A stretch of DNA of 64,000 nucleotides from Straminergon stramineum (Eukaryota; Streptophyta; Bryopsida; Hypnales; Calliergonaceae). A program made the position numbers and the translations under genes. Positions 12,698 through 25,261 of this stretch are shown piece after piece; positions within the stretch are counted from its first letter, which is position 1; every line of letters begins with the position of its first letter. The notes under the pieces were generated by a model, which searched no databases, had not been told where the DNA came from, and was given only the letters and a program-made list of their open reading frames with translations. The stretch is from NCBI GenBank assembly GCA_963920665.1, contig OY987269.1:22880501-22944500 (forward strand), given 5' to 3'.

Positions 12698-14096
12698 TTA
12701 CATCATTTCAAAGAATATTATTTTTTAATGAATCCATCTACCAACTAACCATTTGACACAACTTGAAGGCATTTTTATCGCAATAGAAAAATGAATGGAA
12801 CTTAGGGTATGAACGAAGCGGAAGAGAACTCTTTGAACCACCTGCATTGATCCCTCAAAATTCAAGAATGAATCACTCTTCCTAAAATAGTTTGCACCTT
12901 TGAGAGCGGGTCCAAATCCTTGATCCCAAATCTTTCGCCTCCAACCTTCCACATACTCTACTAAATACTCCGGTTGTTGAGGAACTTCATATTTGACTGT
13001 GATGTTGTCCTTTTGAACCACTGTATCAAAATACTCTATGGCTGCATCTTCAATCTATAACAACACAATCAATTAAAATTTCATCCCTACAATTGATGAG
13101 TAAATCTATGAACAGGGGTATACACTAATAAATGAAACATGCAACATTGACTAAATTCAAGAATACAAGAACTTAAAACTTACCCCTGCGTACCAAACAC
13201 ATTTGTTTAAGAAAGGCCCCAACTTGTCCTCTGATACAGGCCTAGCGGGAAACTTCCTAGCGTCACGGGATGGCATGGAAGAATTCCACCACTTGAGGAA
13301 CTTCATCTTGTGGAAGGCTGTAGTATTGCAAGTAGCAATCATCTGTAGTTTCTCAAGAGTCATCTCAGGCGTTTCATTAGAGCTCCGGTGTTTCTCCACC
13401 TACACCAATGACAAGGTCTTAGTTCATACCAAATGTCAATATACAAATAATTTAGACATGCTAATTAGTATCTATAATAGAACCCACCTCTTCAAGAAAT
13501 CCTAGCCCATGACCAGGATTAGCCACCGCCAACAGCTTCATCATCTTAACATATAATTTGGCATTCTTTTCTTTTGCTCCAACCCTCATGGCATCTACCA
13601 CTCCCTGGTCACTCTTCTCCTCAAATGTTGTGACCTCATTGTACTTTCGAGCCACCGCATCTGCTGCCTGTGCAATTTTTTGCTGCAAAAGTTCAATGTT
13701 GTTTGCATTTCAAAAAAAATAAAATTTTGAGATCAAGTAATATTAAATTATAACTTAGAAACACAAAATCAAGTAATAGCTAACTCACCCGAAATACAAA
13801 TGATGTGAAAACTTCGGCAGGCATTGAATACCAAGTCTTCCTACCCTGTTGAGCACTGGACCGCTTCACCTCAGATAGCCTCAACATCTCATTAAATTTT
13901 TGCAAGGGTAAAAGGCCATATTTCTGAACACGATATAGAGTATATACCAAATTGGTCTTCATGTGCGAGTCCTCGGTAGATCTGCATGTCATGAACATAG
14001 AATCGATTAAGACTTCCTAATATGTGGCATATAACAAGTTCCAAGACAAAGGAAAAATATACAACTTTCAAATTAATATGGAATTAGAGAACTCAC

Positions 14097-14764
14097 TTGT
14101 TGATGTCGTGCATTACTTGCATTACCAACTCAATCCTCCCCTTTGTGTCCAACAGAATACAATCTACTGCACAGTGAAAGGTTGGATTTGACGATTGGAC
14201 CCTAGAGATGTGGTTCATCCATGCCTGCAATCGGTGATTACCGTCACAAACAAAGAATTTCAAGTTTCTCAAGAACTTCAATGGCCCCTCTGAATCCACA
14301 TAGTTGTTGAAGATGTTGTTCTCTTTCTTCCATAATGAATCCCATCCATTCATATCATCTTCTGTAACCTCTGAAGTCTCTCCAGCCTCATTGGTAGTGG
14401 ACACATAAAAAACAGCTACCTCCTCACGATATCCGAAAACAAATTCCGTCTCAAGCTTCTTCACGTTACATGAAAGGGTGGGCCTAACCATGGGCATTGC
14501 AACAAGTCTACATAAAGGAATGCAGAGACGAAATAAGTTATCAGGCTTCATCCTCAAACCAGAGATTGTTGCCACAAAGTCAACTTCTTGGAGTCGACGG
14601 AGTTCATCCTCCAACAACTCCTTCTCCTCCTCCCCCTCATCAATATCCACATCCATGAAGCTCACTGGTTCTTCTTCTTCTTCAATCTCTGGTTGAGTCT
14701 CATCGGTTTCTAGAGTTTGAATGATTCTCTCATCTTGAGTTCCAATCATTGGAGTCTCATCTAT
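14097..14764 (-). CDS. ParB-like exon of the methyltransferase gene
   Basis: This exon opens with an acidic stretch (many Glu/Asp, about residues 12-50 of the exon) and then carries FFVCDGNHRLQAWM at about 14220-14262. The G-N-H-R-L-x-A pattern is the signature of ParB/Spo0J-type domains, which in prokaryotes bind DNA or hydrolyse CTP and are often fused to methylases. It ends in phase 2 (HDINK codon split) at GTGAGT and joins the next exon at 13981 in frame. Confidence 0.72.
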
Positions 14765-16055
14765 CTGCAAAGGCAGTGGCAATGAAATTTAGGTCTCAAA
14801 GAAGAAATACACTACATAGAGCATAAAATTCTGTATCCAATCTCAAATGCAATCATAAATTCATTTCTTTGAATGACACATGAATGATATAGTGGAATGA
14901 TAGAAGTATTGAATTGCTTAGAAAGTAAACACCAACCCTATAAATGGCTATTACATACAAAAAGTACACATATAAATGTAATAGCCATGAAAACATATGA
15001 AGTCAATACCCTATGGAATCAACATCTACACTACAGTTTGAATCATAGCTGAGGTGAATTAGAACCACCTCATGCTTGGGCACAACAGAACTACAAGCAC
15101 AATCACAAAACTCTTCAACCTTATTACTACACTCAGAGAGTGAAGAACGAATACTAGAGTTGTACTCTGTGTTAGAGCTCTCTGGTGAGAAGACGGGCTG
15201 CTTTCGCTTGAGGTTTCTCAAAACACTTAAGCGACTAACATTTTTTGGTTTCACGTAGTCACTTGTGCGGTCACATGCATCCAATACGTCATTGGAGCTT
15301 ACCAAGTGAGTATCATTTCGTGCACCCACATTAGGGTCAGGCAACCCATGAACTCCGTGATGAATTGGTGACATCGGGAATGGAGTAATTATTGCATCCG
15401 GGATTGGGTTTAGGGCTGTAGGCATTGTTGGTGAAGATCCATCGCCCACATAACCAACAATCAAACGATCCTGCAAATATTAATTCCAAAATATTAGTTC
15501 CATTAGCCTTAAGAGACAATGTAAAATAATCTTAGACAAATACAAAATGTAATCAATAAAAACATTCAAGCATTTATGTCCAATTCCTTAACATATCATT
15601 TATATATAGGTTGAATATATAATATCATTAGAATTTTAAGAAAAAGATCAATTCTTGTTAACATGATGGAGCAAAGATAAATTCTTTAGCATCCAAATTA
15701 GAAATTTCCATGCATAGATGTTATAGAATTCACCAAAATGAACTCTATAAAATTCCATTAGTCCTCAGATGAATTAGTATTATCTAGGTGAAAAAAGATA
15801 ATCCTCTGAGATCATTTGGTCTGAAAATATAAAATTAGAATCAATGTCAATCAACAAGATAAAAAATTAAACAAGCCAAAAATTCAAAACAAGTGGGCAC
15901 TAGAATCCTTGAAGTTGTTCAAGAACTCAAATGCATTTATAGTCATCATGACAAGCCAAATCATTGTGGATTTGTGCTCTTCTTGCACAATAAAGGAGAG
16001 TCATCAAAACCCCTAAATTAGCAACATGGACAAAAGGCAAAGAATTATTCAAATT

Positions 16056-16152
16056 GGGACAGAAAAAAGGGGTACTTAGAGGTACCCTGAGATCCTTAGT
16101 CGGATCCGACTAAAGATCTGAGGGCACCTTGGGGTACCCCATGTTTCCATCC
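16056..16152. repeat. Palindromic ~100-bp repeat, copy 2
   Basis: Arms carry GGGGTAC and, reversed, GGGGTACC, with the central palindrome TTAGTCGGATCCGACTAA. It lies in the long first intron of the ParB-methyltransferase gene. Confidence 0.82.
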
Positions 16153-16345
16153 ACTATTGGTGACTATGAGCAAGAATGCAAAGTATGGTCTACAAAGATA
16201 ATTTAAGCCCCCACAACACAACGGACCGAGCTGAGTTTCATAGCCATGTTTGTTGGCATATGCAAACTCAACATGTCATGGATTTTGCTCACTTTGAGCA
16301 TTCATGCGGAAATTGAGGCATAATAAAAACATTATAGACAAACAA

Positions 16346-16443
16346 AGGACGGAAAAATGGGGTACCGCCAAACACCTCATGATCATCAGTCAGGTCTGAC
16401 TAAAGATCTGGAGATGCTTGGCGGTACCCCATTTTTCTGTCCT
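16346..16443. repeat. Palindromic ~100-bp repeat, copy 3
   Basis: Nearly perfect arms: AGGACGGAAAAATGGGGTAC on the left and TACCCCATTTTTCTGTCCT on the right. The centre is AGTCAGGTCTGACTA. Same intron as copies 2 and 4. Confidence 0.85.
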
Positions 16444-16814
16444 CGTACAATTCATTTGCAGAATTTTCGTAGATCTTGGAAAATTCAACTTGAGAAGGTA
16501 CTATTTTAATTAACACATTATAGCTATACTTTGATCTTAGGAGGTACTAGTCCAATTGTCTCACTGTCTGGAAGATTCGAGCTAAGGGTCGAGCTAAAGA
16601 AGTACTAGTCTACTTGTCTGGGCAATTTGAGCTAAAGTTTGATCTCAAATAAGAATGGTTCAGCTGCCCGAGGTTCAGGAGCTGAAGTTTTAGCTCACCA
16701 ACCAAAGGTCGGAGCTTCACAACAGTCATCCACAGCACTCTGTTTGTCACCAGCACTCCATTCATCACCAGTTGCATAGTCATTCAACAAGAATTCAGAC
16801 AATCCTCTCTCTCC

Positions 16815-16914
16815 AGGGACGGAATTTCGGGGTACCTTGAGGGTCTCCCCGAATGTCAGTCGGGTCCGACAGATGATCCTCAGATGCCTCCAGGTACCTC
16901 GAAATTTCTTCCCC
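16815..16914. repeat. Palindromic ~100-bp repeat, copy 4
   Basis: Arms GGGACGGAATTTCGGGGTAC and, reversed, GGGGAAGAAATTTCGAGGTAC; centre CAGTCGGGTCCGACAG. Same intron as copies 2 and 3. Confidence 0.8.
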
Positions 16915-17492
16915 AAAGAGATTTTCAAAAAAATTTGTTGCCGTTCTTTACCAAATAGCGACCCAATCCTTTGAATCACTAAGGGAGCTCGTAGAAAGGA
17001 TTCCCGGGAATCCCAATGCTGGAGGCGAAATAGTAAGGTGACATTCTTCGCATGGTCTCTATCAGTCTCAAATGATCGAAAATTGACTCCAGAACGCAAG
17101 TTTTAGCAATAGAAAACGAAACCGATCGAAGTAGCTCGTTTTTGACCCTATCAAGCAGCGGCTCAAAAATCGACAACGACTACTACCCACGGGTCGCAAA
17201 GAAAGAAGAAAACGTGAACAAGGTTGTCCATACTGCTCGTCCACACGTAGAGAAGCTGGTAACTCAAACCACCCTAACGTCTTGCATTTTAAAATGCACA
17301 TCACAACTCAATCATTCGGCTCCGCAGCCAGCCGTGACTGAAGACCCAAGAATCCGGTTCAGAACACCCGATCAAAGTCTACCAGTTGAAGAAGCTCACC
17401 TCGGATCCTTTCATCACAGCAGGTTGCTTCGGGATCTCCTTCAAACCAGCAGTTCTAGAATCGACAGGTTTCTTGCTCCGAGTGTTCCTCAT

Positions 17493-19564
17493 TTTGTCAC
17501 CCGGCTCCTCACGCGAAACGAAGCCAACTACCTGTATACAATCACGCCAAATCAGAACAGAGCTTCCAGCAATAGAGCCAGTAGCGAGGAAGAGATAAAA
17601 TTTGAATCCGTAATTTTCCACCTCGCCCATCACTTCTGGATCTTCGAGCAGAACCTCTCCAGTTGGCCCCAAGTTTCAGCAACCTGCCTGGCTGCAAAAG
17701 ATTCTATAAAGTAACCACTAGTCACCTGCGGGAGTTAATGCCATGCCCGTGTATTTTGGATCTCGGTGGGGGAACCTGTCCAGTTGTCCCCAGCTTCGAG
17801 AAATTGGGCTGGCTACGAGAAAAAGGGAGAAGATGACAAACAAATCAATGCAAAAATTGTCTTATCGGCATCAATTTTGGAGCTCAGTGGGAGAATGGAT
17901 CGAGTTGTACCAAGACTCCCGAGAATGCCGAGGTATCTGGACCCCACACATTGGAATTTTCTCCAAAATTTCTGAAGAGTTTGCGGCAACAAAGAAGATT
18001 CTCAGAGCCTGGAATGCCAACACACTTTGAGGAACTATTGTTCAAATCTTCAGATCAAGTAATAAATTCTAGCTTCCATATATATGTGTTCTTGTTTTAA
18101 ACAAATGGCATATTTCCTTTGATAACAAAAACAGTACATCAAAGAAGGAGGACAAGCCTCCGGCCAAAATGTTTTAATGGTTTTTAACTTTTTTAAACAG
18201 CAAGTAGGAGAATAAAAGAAACATCGAAGAGCCAACCATTGGAAATTGATGAAGAGTACTCCCACCCACCATGCAAGACTAGTAGTGAGCTAGAGTGTAT
18301 AGACAATCTAGGAAAATCAATGATCAATTGCACAAAGAGATCAATTAGAAGACTATTAGAAGGCATCTATCCTACGTGTTTTATAGTAATGACTCTAAGA
18401 CCCAAGATTTAGTGATTTTATGTGCCATCAAAATCGAGGACAATATGCATAAATGCGTAACTTCATCCCAAAACTTGTTGTCCAATTTTTATCTCATTAT
18501 CATATTGTTTGATCCTTAACTGTCTTAACCATGGCATGAATTTCGAATATTCGAAGGAGACAAAATCTTGTCAAATTTAAGTTTCCCCTATTATATGTTT
18601 TGAACTACATTATATTGTATTTATTTGAAGAAGTTAATTAATCAAGCTGGCTACATACTTGACATTTTTATCCCTAATGATACAAGCACAGATGATTATT
18701 TCCTAGAACTGGGGTAGCAATTACTCCTCCTATTTCACAACCCTAGTTTACTTTATGAGATCAACAAACATTGAGAAGAATTATTGATAGTGAATAATTA
18801 CCATGCAAGGTTAATTCAAATGCCTATTGATTTCTATAATTTTAGTGGCAATTTAAAGACAATTAAGTGGAAACTTCGCATGTCTCAATATTTGACATTA
18901 TCATTTAGATCCCTCTTTGTGAAAGTGAAAGGACAACACCAATTTCACAATTTTTTAAATACTCCTCTTCTAAGCCTAGAAGATTATTTTTCTATGGACC
19001 AAATTGATATTATCTCATTTTATAGATCTTTTAGGATAGACTTGGACTTGAACACTACTATTTTCTATCATTTCTGAATTTTTTATGTTATTTAAAATAT
19101 TCTATAGTTGCAGTAGAATTTTGAATCACACAACTCCAAGAATTTGTCTACTTGCAATTGTTGTTAGAATCACAGGATACAAATTTCATAGTGAGCCTCT
19201 TACAATACAAAACAATTCTATATTCTTTCACTTCATTAAATCTTTTTCCAATACATTAAACTCTTTATGTATTCTATAGAAGCACTGAGGGTCTTTAGAA
19301 TGGAGGAGGGTTGTTTGAGAACAATTTCCTTTCCTTGCTTTCTAACTAAGAATTTCATAATATAAAGTCTCTCCTTCAATTGAAGTTCATCATCCTATCC
19401 TATAATAATATCTGATAAGTAGTGACAAGACACCACAATACACTACTTGAAAATGTACATCAGGCATGAATATAATTGCAATTACCAAAAGACTAAAACA
19501 CGAAGAAATATGCAACATCTATAAATGCAAGGAATAATGGAGAATGGTTCTTGCAAGAATGTAG
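17493..19564. other. Region between the two divergent genes, left half
   Basis: Probably the 5' flank of the methyltransferase gene and filler DNA of the giant element. Plus-strand frames at 17743-18030, 18784-19077 and 19085-19279 have no recognisable domain; the last two are very AT-rich. Nothing else is recognised. Confidence 0.45.
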
Positions 19565-20026
19565 TCATGAATCGAGTCTTACAGTGTCCAAGATTTCCTC
19601 CGTCTCTTGACCTCTTCTAGTGGTTTTGTTTTCGGACGGCTCCATCACAACATTCATGGAATGTCCTGCAACATCCTCCTCGCCTCCACTACAAGCTCCT
19701 GAATAGCATAGGGATTTCCGAAGCTCGCCCATTGTTGACAAACCTCTCTTAGAAGCAACTTTCTTCCCTCGAGTCATCCTCGCACTCCTAAGTTTGTGAC
19801 AAGATGAAAAGTATAGAGAACTACTCTTCTTGTGTTTCTTTGTATGCTTCGGATCACCAAATGGAATGCTACGGTTCTCTAACAGCAAGAAGGTATGGGA
19901 CAACACATCTATCGTAGCGCTCTCAAATGCAAATGAAAAGTTCCAGAGAGCACATTGGAAAGACTTCTGAACAACAAAGTGTCTTCTACTTATATGCCCA
20001 AATGAACTAGTCAGTCGACCTACCAA
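19565..20026 (-). CDS. Unrecognised 153-codon minus-strand ORF
   Basis: I do not recognise this frame. It ends at 19565. The second half, from an internal Met (MTRGKK...), is rich in Lys, Arg, Glu and Ser and would suit a small basic, disordered protein; the first half looks less protein-like. It sits between the ParB-methyltransferase and transposase genes of the giant element, so it could be a third cargo gene, an exon, or chance. Confidence 0.25.
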   Translation of the reverse strand: MVGRLTSSFGHISRRHFVVQKSFQCALWNFSFAFESATIDVLSHTFLLLENRSIPFGDPKHTKKHKKSSSLYFSSCHKLRSARMTRGKKVASKRGLSTMGELRKSLCYSGACSGGEEDVAGHSMNVVMEPSENKTTRRGQETEEILDTVRLDS

Positions 20027-20397
20027 GTGTTTAAAAAATTAGGGTGGCAACTGACGCCGTTATTAGGAAATGATGACAAAGATAGTTATTAATGTGTTTT
20101 AGGTGTTGTCAGTATTTAAGGTTTACCATTGATGTCGTAGACTAGGCTACTCGGGCACGCCACAATGAGGTATTTATGACTGTGAAAGGTGAAGACGTTT
20201 TAAAAGAGCTTCCTATATTTATGCTAAAAAAGCCTATTTAATGCAGATATTGGTTCAATTGTCACATTTACTTCATTGGCACACCAAAGTAACAGATCCT
20301 TCCTTAACTGGTATTTATGTGGAAGAAGTTAAATATACACGAAAGATATGATTATTGACATTGCCACCACAAGCATTTACATATGAACTAGAAAAAG

Positions 20398-23300
20398 GCC
20401 TTCATTAAAGCTAGGGGTGGAGGCTTGAAATCAATACCCATTTTAGATGGTGGAAGGGAAATTTTCAAATTGGATGATACTAAGTTCTTCCAATATTCAC
20501 TATAAAAAAAAATGATATAGTACTTCATCAAGTTCAATTTGTCTGCAACACACATTGAGAACAAGTTTCCAGTAGTCTCCTTACTTGATTTCTCCGTTAT
20601 TTTGAACATGGCTTGCATTCAAGTAGATGGTCACGAGGTCCCGCTTGTATTTCCGATAGATGAAGGAGGATGAGCTAGAGTACTAAGTCACCTACTTCAT
20701 GTCCGTTTCAAATTTGTAGAATCTTCTATCTATGTTGAGGAAGAGGCGAAGTTAGAATTGGGTGAGTTGCAGCAATCTATTCTGGTTGTAAAGTCTATGG
20801 AAGAGGAAGGGCATTGTTGGTACCTACCTAATGGAAACTATAGAGCTTACAGCCTTCCTTTATCTATGTTTGCTTCATCAACGGAGATTTTAAGTAGACA
20901 ATCAGATGCTTCAACAATTGATATGCCCTATATCACACACGTAGTTTTTCCTAGCCCACCTCATGAGGTTTTACCAATCCTTCCTCGATATGAAATTCTG
21001 CGAGCAGTGAAGATTGAGAAACTAGATCCTATCATAGAGTTGTCTAGCGAATTGGAAGGAGAGCCCCTTCAATTGACACCAGAGAAGCAACAAAATTATA
21101 TGCAAACTACGTTGGGTGAATATCCTTTTGTGAATTCAGTATGTAGCACTCCATTGAATAGTCGTGTTCAATCCGTGTCCTCTCGACCTCCGTTGCCTAC
21201 ATATCCTGTTGATGGCTCTAGTATAATAGAGTGTTTGAAGAGACTAGGTAGTATACACCGCTCTAGGAACGAATTGTCAACAATGGATCTAAATGCCGTG
21301 AAACACTATCGAGTGTAGTATCTTCCACCACTTTTCAATGGAGATGTGATATTTGAGTTGCCTCCATGTCGATCATCATCAGTAGCGAGGAATTTGGAAG
21401 GAATGGACAAGCGATACGACGAACACCTGTGGTGCAAGTTGGTGACGACAAACATTCATAACTCTGACAACTTGAAGTTCCGTAAGTCGTACTATATTGG
21501 TCATCTTGCTTGTAAAAATCCAGAGTGTGATTTTTTGAAGAGGGCTTCTAGACGCAATGAAACAGAGTGGATTGGTTATACATGCTTTCCCTTTATAGTA
21601 GGGGATAGCACTCCCAAAGATTGTACTCTAGTTTGCAAGGTTTGTAAGAAGACTCCTTCCTGCTTTAGTACATGCAATGCTAGGATATACTACACCTATA
21701 GTAGCAATCCAAAAATGAGTAGGGCTGCAATTCACTTTGGAGATCATAGTCACCCTATTGCTAAAGGCATATATAGAGATTCTACAGAAGAAATCTGTGG
21801 ACTCATTGCAGAGCAAGTGGCCAAAACACCAACAGCCACTAACTCTGCTATTGCTCTCTATGCGAGCAAAGATTTTCTAACCAACTACCTATTCCACAAT
21901 GGAGAAGGAGAGAAGGTGATGTTGAAAGGGGACAACTTGGAGGAGGTTATGGACTGCTTTCAATATTTGAGCAGTCCAAATATACGGAATGTGATTTCTT
22001 CTTTCTGTTCAAACAACCATGGAGGTGTCATTGACAACATCATGACCATGAAGAAAGAATCAAAATTTGAATACATACACGACAGTGTCTTCCCAGGACA
22101 AGGCAAAGAGAAGGTGTACATTTTCAAGATGCTCACTGAAGGTCCTGGAAGTGGAGTGGACTTGGTTAACCACATGCAATCTGGAGGTGATCTGTAGAAT
22201 GCGTGGATAATGTTTGACCACGTGAAGCGTGTGAAGGAGTGGACCACGATGGCTTGCCACGTGTATGATCCTCAATATAAAAAGGTGATGATTATTTCAA
22301 CATGCGATATGCAATCAAAAGACACAGAGATCCAAATTCAGTTTTCGAGGTACTTGAATGCTGTGATGTCACGACATGGAATAGATCATCCCAACTTCAA
22401 AGGCTTCATGGCTGATAGCGCTATGGCCAATTGGAATGTTGTTCGTATTGTTTACAGTAGTGGTTCTGCCAATGACAAAATGGAAAATCGTGAAAGGACT
22501 TGTTTGTTGCATTGGACTACTTCTCTTCACAAACACATGCACAAGCATATTAAAGAAGGATTCCAACAACAACATAATACATTGTGCAAGCAATACAAAG
22601 ATTCGAAGACTATGGAGGAGGCGGAGACACATTATCTCGCAATACGGTCATGGTGGTTGTCATCTGGAGCTGCCAATGAAGAAGCACTTCATCACTTGGA
22701 TCATTGGTTGGCATTCTATCATTTTTGGTATCGACAATGGGGAGGCTTTATGCAAATGGTAAGTGAATATCTCATTTCTAATTTTCAATTTCCTAAGTGG
22801 TATTCATATAGAAGATCTACATTCTATGAGAGAGTTATGTGCCCCTATATGTTTGTACATATAAATAGATCTAATTTATTTCCATGAATTTTTGGAGGTA
22901 CGAAAAATGGGGGTACTATGAGACAACACCAAAACATTAGTTGGATCCGACTAATGTTTTAGCAGTGCCTCATGGTACCACCATTTTTAGTACCTACAAG
23001 AAAGAAATGAAAATTGAAGGCAAAGTTCTGCAAAATGCGTACTTCAAATTATCATGAAATTGAGTATTTCTTCAATTGCTCCTTTCTAAATTCAGAAGTA
23101 ATGGTATATTTTTATATTTATTTCAATTATACTCTCTTCTATGTTATGTACAATACACTAGCATTCAATCAATTCAGTTTACAAATATAATTGGCTATGA
23201 GGTATGTAATTTTAAATGCAAATTCATATATCACTTATTGTTTATAAATTTGGAGGATTTGAGTTTGGAGGAGATGGCAGACATGCCTTCATGCAATTTG

Positions 23301-24644
23301 TCAAAAACTGTCCATAACAAGTGGCTTCAAATGTCGGGAAACCGAGGGAACAATTTGTTTGATGCCACATGTGACAACAATATTCGTGCTTGGATGCAAA
23401 TGACAAACTACCGTGCATATCTGAGAGGCCACACATTTGGATCTGGTCCATCAAAGGGGGAGTTGAAGTTGAGAGCTGCAAGGCAAAGCGGAGACCCCAA
23501 GAAAATGGCTAAGGCCCTAAACACATTACTTGGAGCCGAAAGGATTGGAACCCGAATACCACATTTGGAGGGAGAAGAAATTTTTGGAAGCACAAAGAGG
23601 AAATTGGACGTACCTATTGGTGATGCTAGAGACTCACACCGACTGGACAAGCTTAATTTTTCTCAACCTTGTGTTCGAACACGATCCACAACAACTTCAA
23701 CAGAGTCTACGCAGGGCAAAGGAAAACTGGCTAAGGTGACCCTTTCCCAACATGTCACAGTTGCATTTGAAAGTGACTGTGACACGTCAAAGTGGCACAT
23801 AGCGAGGATCAGCCACAAATCAAATGCAAAATGTCAAGCTCAACAACGCGGCTCAAATATCAAGTGCACCACCAAAATTGCAAGGGGACAAAAGGGATCC
23901 CCATCTCCTACCTATTGCGGGAGAAAAGAAGATTATGGGAGTAAACGAGAGGTGGTGGCAGACTTTTGGTTCTGTTGGGATGATATTGAAAGATGTGTGA
24001 AAGGTAACAAGAGAAAATGGGTCATTTATTGGCCAAAGGTACCAGAGGTTTGGCCTGTTCTAACCGGAACTAGTCTTAGTCGAGAAGAGACTTTGTTGCT
24101 ACAACATGCGGGCTTCCGTCTCCAAGAGCAACCTACATTGTCTCCACGTCGCCTCTTCAACATGTCAAAGATTTTCAAGAGTGTTCTATATGACCAACAA
24201 CCACCCTCAAATCCAAATGCATACCCAACGGTTAGGAACAATCGAACCATACAAAGAATTACAAATGCCCCATCTACAGAACAGCAAAACAAGTGGGAAA
24301 GTGCAGGAAACATTAAAGGACAAATCCTTGGAGTAACATAGTTTCCTTTTCCAGGCCTAGGTGCAATTGTGTCATTGGAGACAGGGATAGACTATAACAA
24401 AAATATGTATCGAGTTACAGTGGGTATGTTCCCCGCATGCACAAGCCCGGATTTCGTGAACATGTCTGTTTCTCCTATTGGAGGTCATCATCAGTATGTG
24501 AATTGCAAGCACCTATACTACTTGTATCGCTACTTTTGCAAAATAGACATCCATGATGACAAATTCATTCATGCACCAAGTTATAGCTTCAATGAGTTGA
24601 AGCTACTTCTAGTTTGGGCAGGAATCATTAGAGTTTCAGAATAG
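20398..24644 (+). pseudogene. Mutator-like (MULE) transposase relic with GCM-type zinc finger and SWIM end
   Basis: Exon 1 (about 20398-22758) keeps one frame apart from stops at 20503, 20518, 20671, 21316 and 22195. Exon 2 (23271-24644) joins in phase 0 (GTAAGT donor, AG acceptor) and has one stop at 24339. In order: an N-terminal region of unknown function; a GCM/WRKY-type zinc finger (CKNPEC at about 21511, CKVC, HFGDHSHP at about 21733); a DDE-type core with CDMQ and FMADSAMANW (about 22402) followed by a C..HW motif; a Ser/Lys-rich linker; and a SWIM-like end (PACTSPDF ... NCKHLYYL, about 24435-24525) in which the second Cys of C-x-C is Ser. This domain order is that of MULE transposases. 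It runs outward from the methyltransferase gene. No intact product is expected. Confidence 0.75.
22894..22997. repeat. Palindromic ~100-bp repeat, copy 5
   Basis: Arms GGAGGTACGAAAAATGGGGG and, reversed, GTAGGTACTAAAAATGGTGG; centre TTAGTTGGATCCGACTAA. It lies in the intron between the two transposase exons. Confidence 0.82.
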
Positions 24645-25261
24645 GCACAAACACATTTATCTGTGTACCTCACTCGTATTGCCTTCATTCACATATATTA
24701 CGATTGAAATGATTTGAAACTTATGGACTTCAAATTGATAATGCATTTATGAAATAGGGAAAGATATGTCATTAATCAACTATTTTGCAATTAGTTCATA
24801 TACATGACTGAAATGTACCATCCTAATCTTTATTTTAGTAAGACATATATGAATATGTAATTTTTTTCTTTCTTCTTTTTCCCAGAGCTTTCCCATTTTT
24901 AAAACTTCTTCATATGCTTTCTAATTCCAATGTTTTCGCATTTGTTTCAAGGTTCTTTTTATCGTAGTTTCTTCTTGGTTCCCTTTCCCCCTTTTTTTTC
25001 TTCTCCCTTCTTTTTTTCTTTCCCCATTTTTTTCTTTCCCCATTTTTTTTCTTTTCCCCATTTTTTTTCCTTCCCTATTTTTTTTCTTTTGTCGAGTTTC
25101 ATGACATTTATCTAGCATACTTGCAAAGTTTGGCATATTTTCTATTTTAGTTATTGAACTAAGTGCTGAAACTTTTCAACAAAGTTTTAAGTTCTTTTCC
25201 CATAGTAATGAACAATTTCACGACAATTAAAACAAATTGCACAATCCACGGTTATAGGGGA
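24645..25261. other. Non-coding, with polypyrimidine tandem repeat
   Basis: AT-rich 3' flank of the transposase gene. The part 24955-25095 is a run of imperfect 16-18 bp units of the type TTTCCCCATTTTTTTC, at least four times over. Short frames read from it are low complexity and not genes. Confidence 0.65.

Larger units (their letters stand above)
10184..17492 (-). pseudogene. ParB-like domain fused to a beta-class DNA methyltransferase (12-exon gene, damaged)
   Basis: Phase-consistent exons (high to low): 17492-17400, 15470 to about 15010, 14764-14097, 13981-13789, 13682-13488, 13399-13184, 13054-12750, 12386-11673, 11562-11209, 11116-10837, 10749-10539, 10445-10184 (TAG stop). Nearly all joins use GT-AG and keep frame; the exon 2 donor is unresolved. 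The product would be about 1,300 residues: an unplaced N-terminus, a ParB-like segment with CDGNHRLQAW, a helical middle, a Lys/Glu-rich linker, then methyltransferase motifs IV (DLILFDCQENLP) and I (VVLDCTAST). IV before I is the beta-class order of prokaryotic N6/N4 methylases. Lesions: a frameshift near 12040-12065 and an in-frame TAG at 11817-11819. The likely role was DNA modification for its element. The family call is by motif; no closer homologue is known to me. Confidence 0.72.

Noticed and set aside
17142..17714. 190-codon plus-strand frame
   Set aside because: Lies opposite the first exon of the ParB-methyltransferase gene, with no domain; treated as a shadow.
18784..19279. Two AT-rich plus-strand frames
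   Set aside because: No domain, no splice context, composition like non-coding DNA.
24955..25095. Lys-rich or Phe-rich frames
   Set aside because: Translations of a polypyrimidine tandem repeat.
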